NCBI GenBank assembly: GCA_949825065.1 | Contig: OX463848.1 | Span: 34,067,491-34,131,490 of the forward strand | From: Odontocerum albicorne | Taxonomy: Eukaryota > Arthropoda > Insecta > Trichoptera > Odontoceridae | Length of the DNA: 64,000 bases | Direction of reading: 5' to 3' | Shown here: piece after piece, positions 9,401 through 19,890 of the stretch | Numbering within the stretch: position 1 is the stretch's first letter | How the letters are laid out: the number at the start of each line of letters is the position of its first letter | Made by a program: the position numbers and the translations under genes | Notes under the pieces: generated by a model | What the model saw: the letters and a program-made list of their open reading frames with translations, nothing else | What the model was told of the DNA's origin: nothing | Databases searched by the model: none

Positions 9401-10125
9401 TACACCAAAGTTGGTACTAAAATACTCTTTTGGAACTATCAATTAAGCAGATTACGATACTGTCATTTTCGAATGTATATGTTTAAAGCTCAATTGACAT
9501 TATTTCTTATCACACATGCTTTTCCATGTCTCTTTTTCAACTCTCCTGAGAAGATCAAGTAGCAGAATTCCTTAAATTGTTCCAATCTTTCATTATTCCA
9601 GTGTTTCATTGTTCACCCATATATCGCATTTACTTTTGTCTTCGAACTGTTATATTATTACCATGAAATATTTATGTTATAACATCATAAAAAACAAATT
9701 TTTAACAATTCAAGACATACCCAGCGTTATACCCCGTTTCTTAAATTATGAAACATGAAGAGCGTACTCCAAAAAGGTTGAAAAAAGTAGATACAAAGAG
9801 AATTTGTTCAAATGAGAGGCAGAAATAATTGTCCAAATAAGCGTAGGATATATTAAAAATATTCCAACCGCTTTCTGAACGCATTCCGCAATTTCAGCGA
9901 GTTAATTGTTTTACAATCAGTGAGAATAATAATTGTATGTTCAGGTATGATTGAAATATTAACAACTTAAAAGCTTTGTATATTCCAGTAAAGAATGTTA
10001 AAGAAGGAAAATCCAAATTTCCAATTCATCTTTAACGTACAGAGGCGAATTAAGTCGGTGGACCATTTGGAATTTCTTTGTGAGCTCATGTGTAAATGGG
10101 CTTAAAAATTTAAAATAAATGTAAT
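9401..10125. other. mostly unrecognised, small LINE-A scrap at its start
   Basis: 9405-9435 (ACCAAAGTTGGTACTAAAAT) resembles the LINE-A segment encoding '..LVPTLMYG..'. The rest has no recognisable frame or repeat. Confidence 0.4.
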
Positions 10126-10309
10126 TTGTTAAGTCAAACACTGTTTATCCCACTTTACACATATATATCGGTATAACCCTATCGTTTTCACCTCATCATT
10201 AGGGAGTATAAACAAGACAATAAAGAGTTTTGAGATGAAGAGGTTTAAACCTTGAAACCGGTAGGGTTATTCCGTTATATTAAGTGGAATAAACAGTGTT
10301 AAACAAATT
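10126..10309. mobile_element. TIR-X fold-back element, inverted arms
   Basis: Left arm 10126-10206 and right arm 10231-10309 are inverted copies of one another: the left reads TCAAACACTGTTTATCCCAC ... CCTCATCATTAGGG, the right GAAACCGGTAGGGTTATTCC ... AATAAACAGTGTTAAAC. Similar arms occur at 44274-44516, and a single arm at 40884-40970. I cannot place this in a known superfamily. The arms carry a CTGATGA ... GAAAC pattern discussed in the findings. Confidence 0.7.
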
Positions 10310-10725
10310 TCAATGTATTAATTATCATATAGTTAACAATACTCCTTTGTGCTTCCCTGATATGAGGTGAAAACCTTGAAACTGGTAGGGTTATACCGTT
10401 ATATTAAGTGGAATAAACTGTGTTTAACAAATTTCAATGTATCATTTATAGTTAAACAATTCTCCTTTGTGCTTCCCTGATATAAGGTGAAAACCTTGAA
10501 ACTGGTAGGGTTATACCGTTATATAAAGTGGAATAAACAGTGTTTAACAAATTTCAATGTATCATTTATAGTTAAACAAGACACCTTTGTGCTTCCCTGA
10601 TATAAGGTGAAAACCTTGAAACTGGTAGGGTTATACCGTTATATTAAGTGGAATAAACAGTGTTTAACAAATTTCAATGTATCATTTATAGTTAAACAAG
10701 ACTCCTTTGTGCTTCCCTGATGCTA
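10310..10725. repeat. TIR-X arm amplified as 120-bp tandem units
   Basis: After the right arm of TIR-X, the block AAAACCTTGAAACTGGTAGG ... GTTTAACAAATTTCAATGTA ... CTCCTTTGTGCTTCCCTGAT is repeated. CCTTGAA starts at 10250, 10374, 10494 and 10614, giving steps of 124, 120 and 120. Units 2 to 4 are nearly identical, so the expansion is recent compared with the inverted arm. Confidence 0.85.
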
Positions 10726-11284
10726 TAATCATATAAAAACTGTGCAATATGTTGCTATTATGTACTGCAAGTGTTCAACTCAACGTTTTTCAACCGATCG
10801 CGGGGAAATATTAGTGGGGTGAGGGGGAGGGGTCTCGAAAATATATAACACATTTTCTAAGAACAATTAATGCATCTTTTTTTAATAATTTATAGCCCTG
10901 AGTACATTTATTGTATGAAGTCCTTGATACTAAGTTTGTGCAGAATTTAAGTTTTGGCGGGGTGGTCGTGAAGTCTTCATTTTATCTTTTAGGGGGTAAC
11001 AACGTTAAAAATGTTGAGAAACAATTTATATATAACTTGTATTCGTAGGCCATAACTCAAGTTTTTATAGCTTATGAATATTTGTTAATCCTTTCGTTAA
11101 TACAAGCATACTGCAAGAGAGCTTGTCCAAGTTCAAAAATATTCTGAATCGACTACAAAATTCCTTGACTCGATCTCACTATTTCTATACTTAACAATTC
11201 TCCGTTTTTCATAATATGATACCCTTAAACATTTGCTAATTGTTGATTTGGACATATTGAAGAGCGTGGCCGGGAGACAATATT
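10726..11284. other. no gene or repeat recognised
   Basis: Contains a G-rich patch near 10815-10835 (GGGGTGAGGGGGAGGGG). No feature supported. Confidence 0.45.
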
Positions 11285-11472
11285 GTATTCAGTCCCAGTA
11301 ATCGAGCCTTCGGGTTTAGAATCACTAGAGTAAGCACGTAACTCTATGCTCGTTAATACATGTGAACAGGTTGCAAACGTACTCGGCTTTTTTTATTTTA
11401 TTTTTCTCAGGAATCGAACCCCAAACTCCCGGATCGAAAGACAGGCGAATGACTAACTGATCAAGGAGTTCA
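11285..11472 (-). repeat. SINE-3 copy
   Basis: Body (CCTTCGGGTTTAGAATCAC, AGAGTAAGCACG, CTATGCTCGTT) followed by a T-rich stretch and the reversed tRNA-like head GGAATCGAACCCC ... GATCGAAAGACAGGCG ... ACTAACTGATCAAGG. Same order as the copy at 58055. Confidence 0.6.
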
Positions 11473-11879
11473 TCAATCAAATGAAACCGTTTTACTGATT
11501 ATATAAAACAAAATAAAGCTCGGGCCAGTTTCTCATAATCTCAACTACACTACTCGCAAAAGTTGATTGAAACCAAAACATTGAGCTTATAGAAAACCAT
11601 ATATATGCTAATGGTTGAAAAATTATTTGTAATATTACTAAAAACGTCATATAAAGTTATGGAACGAATGAAAACATCAACTTTCAAATTCTATCACTAC
11701 CGTCCTGCGTCTCAATAAATTAATACACATTTGTATACACATAAATATAATTTAAAAAAACACGTCCATATATCAGAATTATGAATCGGCTTATTAAATA
11801 AAGATGATAACATTAAAAGAGATAGGATCTAATATAAAAAAGCCGAAGAATTTGGAGAAGAAACGAACGGCCGTCAGTC
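11473..11879. other. no gene or repeat recognised
   Basis: AT-rich, no frame of note. Confidence 0.5.
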
Positions 11880-12330
11880 GCGGCGTTCCTATTGGTCGGA
11901 TAATGCTTATGATTTATGACGCTAGATGTCACCCCCCCGCTGGGAAAAAGGGGAATTCTTAGCACCTTGATCATTTCATTCCGAGAGAGTTCACACCTGT
12001 ACCTACACAGCGGAATGGATTTGATCTGTTTTGGATTGGGTTTTATTAAGAGTGTTGTAAGTTGGTTACTTTTTTTTAATCACTTAACAAAAATGCAGTT
12101 AATGAGTTTTGAATGTGTGTCGTGTGCTATAACATTTTTTAAAATTTATTTATCGTTTTTTTCTTCTTTCTTGTTTTTTGCCGTTGATTAATCAGGAGTG
12201 TTTTTTTGGTATTATCCAGCCATAGACAAATGTAACATTTATAACCATTAATTATTATCATGTATTACATTAAATAATGAATATTAGATGTAAAATGTAT
12301 ATACATTTAAGGAATTAAATTAAAATATAA
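11880..12330. other. compositionally mixed patch, origin unknown
   Basis: 11880-12010 is visibly richer in G and C than its surroundings (GGCCGTCAGTCGCGGCG, CACCCCCCCGCTGGG). The plus-strand frame 11916-12191 (91 residues) runs through it and then becomes hydrophobic. I see no domain and do not call it a gene. Confidence 0.4.
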
Positions 12331-12600
12331 GTAATGACTCCACTGAGAGAAATACATGGGGGGACAATGTATGACAGAATACGGAATGAAGTGATAAGGT
12401 ATGAATGTGAACTTAAGGCTGATGTGATGAGTAAGATGTACACTGAGATGGTTAGTGCATTTAAATAATTCTACTATTTAGGTATAATGTTTTCAGATGA
12501 TGGAAGAGTTACGAGAGATATCGAATGGCGTGAAGTGATAAGAAACAAAGTCAACGGGGTATTAAAATGTATATTGTATACTCGAACAGGACAGTATCAA
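12331..12600 (+). mobile_element. LINE-A fragments in scrambled order
   Basis: 12335-12455 carries the '..RRIHGGTMYDRIRNEVIRYECELKADVMSKM..' part. 12465-12600 carries the segment that should lie upstream of it (YYLGIMFSDDGRVTRDIEW ... NKVNGVLKCI). The order is reversed relative to intact copies, so two LINE-A pieces are joined. Confidence 0.65.
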
Positions 12601-12614
12601 AATCTGCTTAAATA

Positions 12615-12671
12615 ATAGCCCACAACAGTATTTTAGTACCATATTGGTACTAAAATACTGTTGTGGGCTAT
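12615..12671. repeat. 27-bp perfect hairpin at a LINE-A junction
   Basis: Arms 12615-12641 and 12645-12671 are perfect inverted repeats (ATAGCCCACAACAGTATTTT..) around TAT. The right arm continues into a LINE-A copy and the left arm is a reversed piece of the same LINE-A sequence, so this is a fold-back joint rather than an ordinary terminator or attenuator. Confidence 0.9.
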
Positions 12672-13140
12672 GGATGTGAAACGTCAACGTGGAAAAACAA
12701 CGTACAAAAAGCAACCGAATAAATGCTGTAGAAATGCGTACACTGAGAAGAATGTAGGGGTGGGGGGGAGGAGGTATGACAGAATACAAAATTAAGTGAT
12801 TAGGAATGAATATTAACTTGAGGCTGATGTGTTGAGTAAGGTGGATACGGCACTCTGAGATGATTTGGGCATGTCGAACGAATAGATGAAGAAAAATAAG
12901 CCAAATAAATATATTATACAAATGTAAGTGGAAGCGTGGTAGATAAAGACCAAGGAAAGTATGGTTGGATCAAGTGCATAACATTTTAAAAGAAGAAAAT
13001 GTAAAAAGTCTGAGAAATCGTAGGAGTTGTATGAAATGGTGTATGGATGTAGAAGAGGCGAAATATGTGTGTCGTGATAGGAAAGTCTAACACTCTTTCC
13101 TCGCTGCCTACCCCGACAGGAGTAGTTAAATATCAAGATT
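12655..13140 (+). mobile_element. LINE-A 5'-truncated copy
   Basis: Plus strand: ATGGATGTGAAACGTCAACG, AATAAATGCTGTAGAAATGC (..INAVEMRTLRRM..), TATGACAGAATACAAAATTA, AGGCTGATGTGTTGAGTAAG, TTGGGCATGTCGAACGAATA (GHVERMD), AAGCGTGGTAGATAAAGACC, AATCGTAGGAGTTGTATG, TGTGTGTCGTGATAGGAAAG, CGCTGCCTACCCCGACAGG. Several stops and frameshifts. A run of G near 12758 breaks the frame. Confidence 0.8.
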
Positions 13141-13558
13141 CGAAAATGAACAATTAAAATTGGAAAAAGTTACGTGAACTCTAATTGAAAAAAACGTAAT
13201 TCAAGTTGTTTTCCTCCAGACCACATACACATAAACAAGAAGTATTTTGTCAAAGGTTTCGACGTTAAGTTTGTGGAATTTCGTATTGGAATATTCAGCA
13301 ATAAATTACTTTGGTATTCCAATAATTGCATTGTTCACCTAATTAACAATGATTTTATTCTGCCTAAAGAGAACCTCAAGATAAGTGGTAAAAACACGTG
13401 TCGCTAGTGGAATAAAAAAATTATATTCTAAGAATTTATTGGTAAATATCATAAGAATTTATTTATTTATCTTTTGCACAGTGGCAACAAATTCACCAAA
13501 AATTGATAGAAGAATCAGGGGAATTTTTATTTAATAAAATATATATTTCCATGAAAGC
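13141..13558. other. no gene or repeat recognised
   Basis: AT-rich without supported features. Confidence 0.5.
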
Positions 13559-13650
13559 TAAGCACATACTATGGAGAAAAGTATGGTGATCTGTCCTCTC
13601 TGTCTACCCCTACAGGGAAATGGCGTGATGGTTTTTATGTACTTCTAAGT
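13559..13650 (+). mobile_element. LINE-A 3'-terminal scrap
   Basis: GGTGATCTGTCCTCTCTGTC followed by TACCCCTACAGGGAAATGGC and GTGATGG, the conserved last 60 bp of LINE-A before its ATGT-type tail. Confidence 0.7.
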
Positions 13651-13744
13651 ATTTCACTTAAAGAGTTATAAAAATAGTTTAATAATATACTTAATAAAGT
13701 TGTTAATTTTTTCCAATAGTATTGATACCACCAAATCTATAACA

Positions 13745-14011
13745 TCATATCAGCCCAGAATGATGCGACCGCAATGACATTGCAGTTTCCTTTCTACAGA
13801 TCTTCTCACGGGTTAAAGTGGGCAACCTATTATGAATGACAATGTTTGAATGTCGCCACTCATGTATAGGTGTCCATAGATCCTCTGCGTCAACTCTCCA
13901 TGTGAAGTTTTCTTTTAATTTATCCACGTGGATAAGTAGGTGATTAAGATACTGTATATGATCCATGATAGGTGATATCCCACTGGCACGTACTCCGACG
14001 ACTCTCACCAT
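13745..14011 (-). CDS. unrecognised 88-residue open frame
   Basis: A minus-strand frame with a less biased composition than other frames in the window: it contains HIQYLNHLLIHVDKLKENFT, then WRVDAEDLWTPIHEWRHSN and a basic C-terminus. No signal peptide or membrane segment. It does not read as a reverse transcriptase, transposase or zinc-knuckle protein that I know. Sequence up to 14326 on the same strand has a similar texture (codon-like, moderate GC) but in another frame, so this could be a decayed gene, an exon or part of an unrecognised element. Confidence 0.25.
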   Translation of the reverse strand: MVRVVGVRASGISPIMDHIQYLNHLLIHVDKLKENFTWRVDAEDLWTPIHEWRHSNIVIHNRLPTLTREKICRKETAMSLRSHHSGLI

Positions 14012-14340
14012 GTCTTCTAACTTTCAGTTTCAGCAGTCTTGGAATCGACATATTCACATTCTACAGAGCCTTCAAGGGGTTCTACTCGTAGGTGGTCAAA
14101 CTAACTCCTGCGTAACATCAGTTTTTCCTGTTTGTGTTCAGCTGTACATTAGGTGTTTGGAATCTATTAGACTATTTTCGTTTTTCCCTCCTGCATGCGA
14201 CTTTGCGGCTATCTGGAAGAAGTAACAACTGTCTCCAGAGGTGCAGTAGAAATGGTACTGACTGCGAAATAAACACGTAACATCTTTCTGTAGTGCGGTC
14301 AATCCACTGGCAAGATCAAGGTCCAAACATTACGACTACT
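14012..14340. other. moderate-GC flank of the unknown frame
   Basis: Lies upstream, in the minus sense, of the 13745-14011 frame. It holds open frames on both strands of under 90 codons and a TACTCGTA octamer at 14083. No assignment. Confidence 0.3.
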
Positions 14341-14356
14341 CTGTAAAGAGTATAAA

Positions 14357-15522
14357 GAATAAGAAGTGAAATCCATATATCATTCCACTATTATATAATA
14401 TCATTCCACTAGTTATGTATCATTAGACTAATATCATTATACTATTATATCATTGCACTAGTAAAATCCATATACCATTCCACTATTATATTATATCATT
14501 CCACTAGTTATGTATCGTTAGACTAATATCATTATACTTTTATATCATTCCACTAGTAAAATCAATATACCATTCCACTATTACATTTTATCATTCCACT
14601 AGTTATGTATCATTAGATTAATATCATTACACTTTTATATCATTCCACTAGTAAAATCAATATACCATTCCACTATTACATTACATAATTCCACTAGATA
14701 TGTATCATTAGACTAATATCATTACACTTTTATATCATTCCACTAATAAAATCCATTTATCATTCCACTATTATATTATATCATTCCACTAGATATGTAT
14801 CATTAGAATAATATCATTACACTATTATATCATTCCACTAGTGAAATCCATATATCATTCCATTATTATATTATATAATTCCACTGGTTATGAATCATTA
14901 ATATAATTACACTTTTATATCATTCCACTAGTAAAATCCATATACCATTCCACTATTACATTATATCATTCCACTAGATATGTATCATTAGACTAATATC
15001 ATTACACTTTTATATCATTCCACTAATAAAATCCATATATCATTCCACTATTATATTATATCATTCCACTAGTTATGTATCATTAGACTAATATCATTAC
15101 ACTATTATATCATTCCACTAGTGAAATCCATATATCATTCCACTATTATATTATATCATTCCACTGGTTATGAATCATTAGACTAATATCATTACACTAT
15201 TATATCATTCCACTAGTAAAATCCATATATCATTCCACGATTATATTACATAATTCCACTAGTTATGTATCGTTAGACTAATATCAATACACTATTATAT
15301 CATTCCACTAGTAAAATCTATATATCATTCCACTAATATATTATATCATTCCACTAGTTATGTATTACTAGACTAATATAATTATACTATTATATCATTC
15401 CACTAGTGAAATCTATATACCATTCTACTATTATATTATATCATTCCACCAGTTACGTATCATTAGACTAATATAATTACACTATTATATTATTCCACGA
15501 GTAAAATTCATACCAACCGAAG
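14357..15522. repeat. satellite array, unit about 94-95 bp, about 12 units
   Basis: The word AAATCCATATA(C/T)CATTCCA recurs every 94-95 bp from 14369 on. Each unit itself holds about four copies of the shorter word ATCATTCCACTA, so it grew from a short motif. CCACTAGT is common. Units differ by scattered substitutions and small indels. It is flanked by unknown sequence on the left and a SINE-3 remnant on the right. Confidence 0.9.
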
Positions 15523-15599
15523 GTTGATATAATCTAGATTTTACTCTATTATATTTTAAAATATGTTTTAATCGAGTCTTCCAGCTTAAAACCACTTGA

Positions 15600-15757
15600 G
15601 AATACACGGAAGTAACGGCTCGTCGTCTATGTTCACAATACTATTTCGCTCGTTAAGATGCAACACTTGCAGACGTCTAGTCTGTGGAGTATAGTTACAA
15701 GATATGGTATACTCTTGCACCCGATTGGGACTTTTTATTTTTTTTGTTACCATTGAC
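15600..15757 (-). repeat. SINE-3-like fragment
   Basis: Degenerate: GCTCGTTAAGATGCAACACT, ACTCTTGCACCCGATTGGGA, then CTTTTTATTTTTTTTGTTACC. The GACTGGGACC-like block is recognisable. Orientation as at 23200. It joins SINE-1 directly. Confidence 0.4.
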
Positions 15758-15880
15758 GACCTCCGTGGCCTCGTTGTTCAGCCACCTGTTTAAACTCCTT
15801 TCTAGTTGGTTGAAAGAGATTGCCATATGACAATAAACATGGCAGATTGCACTATATGTGTATACAACGAAACTGCAATA
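15757..15880 (+). repeat. SINE-1 copy with internal deletion
   Basis: GACCTCCGTGGCCTCGTTG is the first part of the tRNA-like head (A-box side). The B-box half is missing, and the sequence jumps to CTTTCTAGTTGGTTGAAAGA, GATTGCCATATGACAATAAA and GTGTATACAACGAAACTGCA. It reads as a deletion between the two promoter boxes. Confidence 0.7.
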
Positions 15881-16262
15881 AATTACAATTCAATACATCG
15901 CGAGTTGAACCCTTGGAGGAAGTCAGTTGTCTAACAACCAGGCATCGGAGATCATCGTAAATTGTAATAACTTTAAAAACAAGTTTGGATTTAAAAAAAA
16001 TGTATTCTTCCATTTATTTATTTTTTGCCTCTTCTTCAATCTAAGTTAGCATTTGATTTTTTATCATATTTTTTTCGTTCTTGGCTCAATTTGAACCAAT
16101 GCAACATAAAACAAGGTTGTCTTTGAAGTCCGTTCACATAGACAGTGCCGCATTTGTATAGATGACGCTCCTGGGCAGTATGCAACTTGCTTTCCACGAT
16201 ACCTTCCGCCGAAATTTAAAAAAATATTCACCCTTTCCGTTTTGGATGATGACATATTTCAC
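15881..16262. other. no gene recognised
   Basis: A GAGTTGAACCCTTGGAGGAA near 15902 may be a very old SINE head. The rest is unassigned. Confidence 0.4.
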
Positions 16263-16920
16263 GCAACACAATAAACTTGCATAGTTTACGCTTGCAAGGT
16301 TGATGAGTTCTGTTATCTGGGCAGTATGTTTACGTGTGATGGGTGAAGTGAAAGGGGCATTGGAAGAAGGATAGCGACATGGAGCAAGGTAAACGGAGTA
16401 CTTAAACAACCACCGACCAATATCAACAGTAGCAAAAAATGACAATACATAATAGTTTGTTTGTGCTCATCTTGATGTGTGGAAGTGAAACTTTGACTTG
16501 GTAGAATAACAAGAGTAAGGTTAATGCTTTGAAGATGCGTACACCAAGGAAAATTTGTGGAGTGCCAGTGTTTGAAAGAAGGCAGAATTAAGACAACAGA
16601 AAGTAATGCATCGATATGATGGATGTTTTAAATAAGACGAAGAAAGGAGCTTTAAGATGGTTGGACGTGTGGAGAGAATGAACGATATAAGAATGATAAG
16701 GCAGAAATGCAAGGTGTGCGTGGAATAAATCGGTAGTCCGAGGAAATCGTGGATGGACGAGATTTTGAAAGAAGGTAAAGTGAGTATGAATGATTGAAAA
16801 ATGTGGATGACGAGATGTATGAATGAAGAGGAGGTGAAAGTTGTTTGCTCGGATGGAAAATACTATAAATATTTTCTCTCTGTCTACCCCAAGAAACACG
16901 GCGTGATGATATGAATGTAG
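16263..16920 (+). mobile_element. LINE-A-related copy (divergent subfamily)
   Basis: Plus strand in the same order as LINE-A: GATGAGTTCTGTTATCTGGG (FCYLGSMFT), GAAGGATAGCGACATGGAGC, GTGTGGAAGTGAAACTTTGA (CGSETLTW), AATGCTTTGAAGATGCGTAC (..NALKMRT..), AGATGGTTGGACGTGTGGAG, GAGGAAATCGTGGATGGACG, CTCTCTGTCTACCCCAAGAA. It is longer at the 5' side than most LINE-A pieces here and clearly diverged. Many stops. Confidence 0.7.
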
Positions 16921-17078
16921 AATCTTAAATGTGTCTTTAATCGTTTCAGTAATGAAAACTTTGTTCCACGTATTATAAATACTTGTTAATGGTGCTAAAT
17001 ACAATAGAATAATGTGAACTAAGTTCATTATTATTTTACTTAGTGTACCATTAAACAGTTGTGGTCAAAGCATCAAAC

Positions 17079-17438
17079 TCGTCGTTATTGCTGGACATTG
17101 TAGTCGAGGATCTTCTCTCCATTCCAACGTCAATTGAGTTGGAAAGCGAAGTTGTGCCGTGGATTTTTTATTAAGTGAGTCAACCGTTGCACACTACCAA
17201 ACTCACCAGCCTCACCACTGTACTGGATCCGATGGCACAGCGATGTAAGACGATCGGAGCTCACAAGGATGTTTTTTTTACATAATATGTATGGCTGAAG
17301 TCATAGGTATCCTTATATCCCCGAATACTAGGCGGAAAATATGCATGTGTCATTTGATGGGAAAAACATGACGTCGGGTTCAAACCCGCGACCTTTTCCA
17401 CGGAAACCCAGTGCATCACCACACGGCCATGCACATCT
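17079..17438 (-). repeat. SINE-2 full-length-like copy
   Basis: Read on the minus strand: tRNA-like head (GCATGGCCGTGTGGTGATGC, GCGGGTTTGAACCCG B box), then TTCCGCCTAGTATTCGGGG, GCTCCGATCGTCTTACATCG, GATCCAGTACAGTGGTGAGG, CAACGGTTGACTCACTTAAT and a 3' end of GTCCAGCAATAACGACGA. The best comparator is the plus copy at 61474. Two promoter boxes but no acceptor-stem pairing, so a SINE rather than a tRNA gene. Confidence 0.8.
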
Positions 17439-17853
17439 AAAGGTGTATGAATGTTGAAATGTCAAAGAGTTTATGTAAAATTATAATAGGATAAATTATT
17501 TCTAATTCTGCCTTGTGAAGGCATGTCTTCAAAATTTATTAAGGAGCTCAGTTTTCAATTTATCCAACGTGATATGGAATAAATCAAAATCGTTACATTT
17601 ATTCTATAAAAGACGTGGGCAAATGCGACTCTTCGTTGGGTTAAGAGCGGCTCCCAATGTCTCTTGTAAAAATATAGATACTTTCTTTCCCCATTATACT
17701 TGTATTTTCACGATGTTCCTTTCTTAATGTTGTAAGTGACAAGATACGCATGTATGAATGAAACTGTCAAGAGGCAAGTATTGGTGTGGTGTGATTTCAA
17801 TGTGAAGGGTGCGCGCGCATCTCCTGCCTCTTTATGTGCACAAACCACGCAAA
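17439..17853. other. no gene recognised
   Basis: The frame at 17515-17727 shows no domain. 17800-17850 is slightly GC-richer (GTGCGCGCGCATCTCC). Confidence 0.4.
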
Positions 17854-18647
17854 CCTTTTTTTATTAAACAAAGTAAATGATTGTACAAACATTTGTCAAA
17901 GCTATACCTATATACAAATTTATAACTTAACTAATCTTAATTATATGTTATAATTTATGAACTTACTTAATCTTATTTTCCTACATATCATTTTATTTTA
18001 TTTATTCAATCTTAATATATGAGATCTTAGAAATAATTAACACCTACATACTACTTATAACTAGATAACAATTCTTACACTAATTATTTAGCAGAAACAA
18101 GTCCACTCGTTCAGGCTACTTGTATTCCATCACATTCACTCAGACCTTGGTCGTCCTAGCTAATACTGTAGGTGGACTAGTCAGGCAACAGATAATGCTT
18201 CGGAAGCTTGTGCTTATAACGGAAGGGTAGGTCGGATTTACTCTCGTAAGCCCCCAGGACAGCGACTAAGGGATTGCTGTGATTTTGTTGGCTTTTATAG
18301 AACTTCACGGTCCAAGCGAGGATGTGGTGTTGTAGGGTTTCTTCTCGCTGTTCGGCGTGAAGTCGGGTAAGTTTGTTCTGGGATGGGTGTTAAAAGATAT
18401 CTTGAATGCCTTGTTCTGCACTCTCTGGAGTTTCAGGTGGTCCGTGTTGCTCACACTACCCCAAACGGGTGCAGCATAGGTCTAGATAGGCCGAATAAGG
18501 GTTTTATAGAGGAGGAGCTTATTTTTGGGTGAAAGGAAGCTGCGTCGATGAAATATCGAACTGATAGCCCCTATGCCCTTGTGACCCTTCTGTCTGATGG
18601 TATTTAAATGGGTTTTCCACGTCAGTCGCCGGTCAAGGTGCAGGCCG
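17854..18647 (-). mobile_element. LINE-D 5'-truncated copy (last 0.8 kb)
   Basis: Collinear with 52106-52905 of the near-complete LINE-D. It starts with the reversed poly-A and ATTAAACA at the left and ends after GTGCAGGCCG. It holds the 3' UTR and the C-terminal roughly 175 codons of ORF2. At the codon where the long copy has a +1 insertion, this copy reads ATC TAG ACC, a stop in an otherwise aligned frame. 5' truncation is the usual outcome of target-primed reverse transcription. I could not identify a convincing target duplication. Confidence 0.9.
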
Positions 18648-19456
18648 GTATTCTGCGCTATTTTTATATTTTCTTATGTTGTATTTTTATACTTTATACA
18701 GCAATTAAGATTTGTGTAGAATATGCAATAAATTAGAATTAGTGTATTTAATACTACGTGAAAACGTGACTCTTTATATACGAGTATATGAAAAGCCAGA
18801 ATGTGGCTCTCGTTGACCTCATGTATACCCACCCCTGTTCTATAAGGTCAGTCCGTATGCGATATCGGAAAATTCGTTCAACAAGTCATTTCGTATGTGA
18901 GTGATGACATTCTTAATTGCTCGGTTCGCAAAAACGGCACCGACAATTAGAGGCGTGTTACTGCGCGGCCATGCATCTTCAAGCATTGATCTAAAACGTT
19001 CTTGAACATATATTTATAACATATTTATGAATCTTTGGGTATCTCCATTGGCTTGGCGCCCCTGGGCAAATGTCTAGGTTGGCCCGTTATCAAACGCGCC
19101 TCTGCACATAGTCATGATTTATCCAGCCCGCTGGTGTCGCATTTTCCACGGCTGTCTCTTTATGCATTATCAAGGCTGACTTGAATATTTCCATACTTAC
19201 TTCTCGACATCTTAATCATCTCATCCGTTTTCTACATTATTCATTCGTTTGAATTTTCGTCTGACGTCGGAATAAAAAAATGAGATTGGATTCAGAGAGT
19301 TTAACAGTTTTTTTGAGTAATCTGCACTTTATTGATTTGAATACATTTTACTTCAATTAAATATCGTTCAGATGTTGATCATATCGAATTATGTAAAGAT
19401 AATTGTCTGCAATAGTATTTTTATACCTTCATTGATGTAAATAGGTTACCAAATAA
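18648..19456. other. no gene recognised
   Basis: Includes a TACGAGTA octamer at 18779 and a moderate-GC patch 18930-19090 of unknown origin. No supported frames. Confidence 0.4.
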
Positions 19457-19615
19457 AGAGGTGCATCTCCGTGGTGAACACGTTCGACTTCCGTTTGGTA
19501 ATTCCATGATTCGAAATCCGCGCTGTGCTTCTCTCGAGAATGACACAGGCATTTATTCAACGTGTATTTGGGCATAAAAGATAACTTATGGATTCGGTCA
19601 TATATTTTCTTTGAA
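19457..19615 (+). repeat. SINE-2 head, plus strand
   Basis: GAGGTGCATCTCCGTGGTGA, ACACGTTCGACTTCCG, ATTCGAAATCCGCGCTGTGC, then TATTTGGGCATAAAAGATAA ... GGATTCGGTCATATAT, matching the first 155 bp of the copy at 61474. Cut there by LINE-A sequence. Confidence 0.65.
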
Positions 19616-19890
19616 AATGCATTGAAACAACGTACACTGAGAAAAATACACGGGGAAACAATGTATAGCAGAGTACAGAATCAAATGATTAGGTATAAAT
19701 GTGAAATTTAAACTAATATATTTAGCAAGATAAATAGCTCTCTAAGCAGGATAAAGAACTGTATGGTGTAGAACGAATAAATTCAGAAAGACTCAAATGT
19801 GAGTTGAAAACTTGGTAGAGGAAGATAAAGAAAAGTGTTTAAAAAAAATAAAGAAAGAGTAGGTGCTATTTGACACGGTGTATGAATGTA
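19616..19890 (+). mobile_element. LINE-A fragment
   Basis: ACAACGTACACTGAGAAAAA, ACAATGTATAGCAGAGTACA, TTAGGTATAAATGTGAAATT, GTAGAACGAATAAATTCAG, GAAAACTTGGTAGAGGAAGA and TTTGACACGGTGTATGAATG mark the LINE-A C-terminus. Strongly decayed. Confidence 0.65.

Noticed and set aside
10126..10725. A definite hammerhead ribozyme
   Set aside because: Core order is right, but helix I and the first helix II pair do not form in the copies here; kept only as a hypothesis in the findings.
14357..15522. CRISPR array (regular repeats)
   Set aside because: Units are contiguous with no unique spacers of constant length, no cas genes, and the DNA is eukaryotic.
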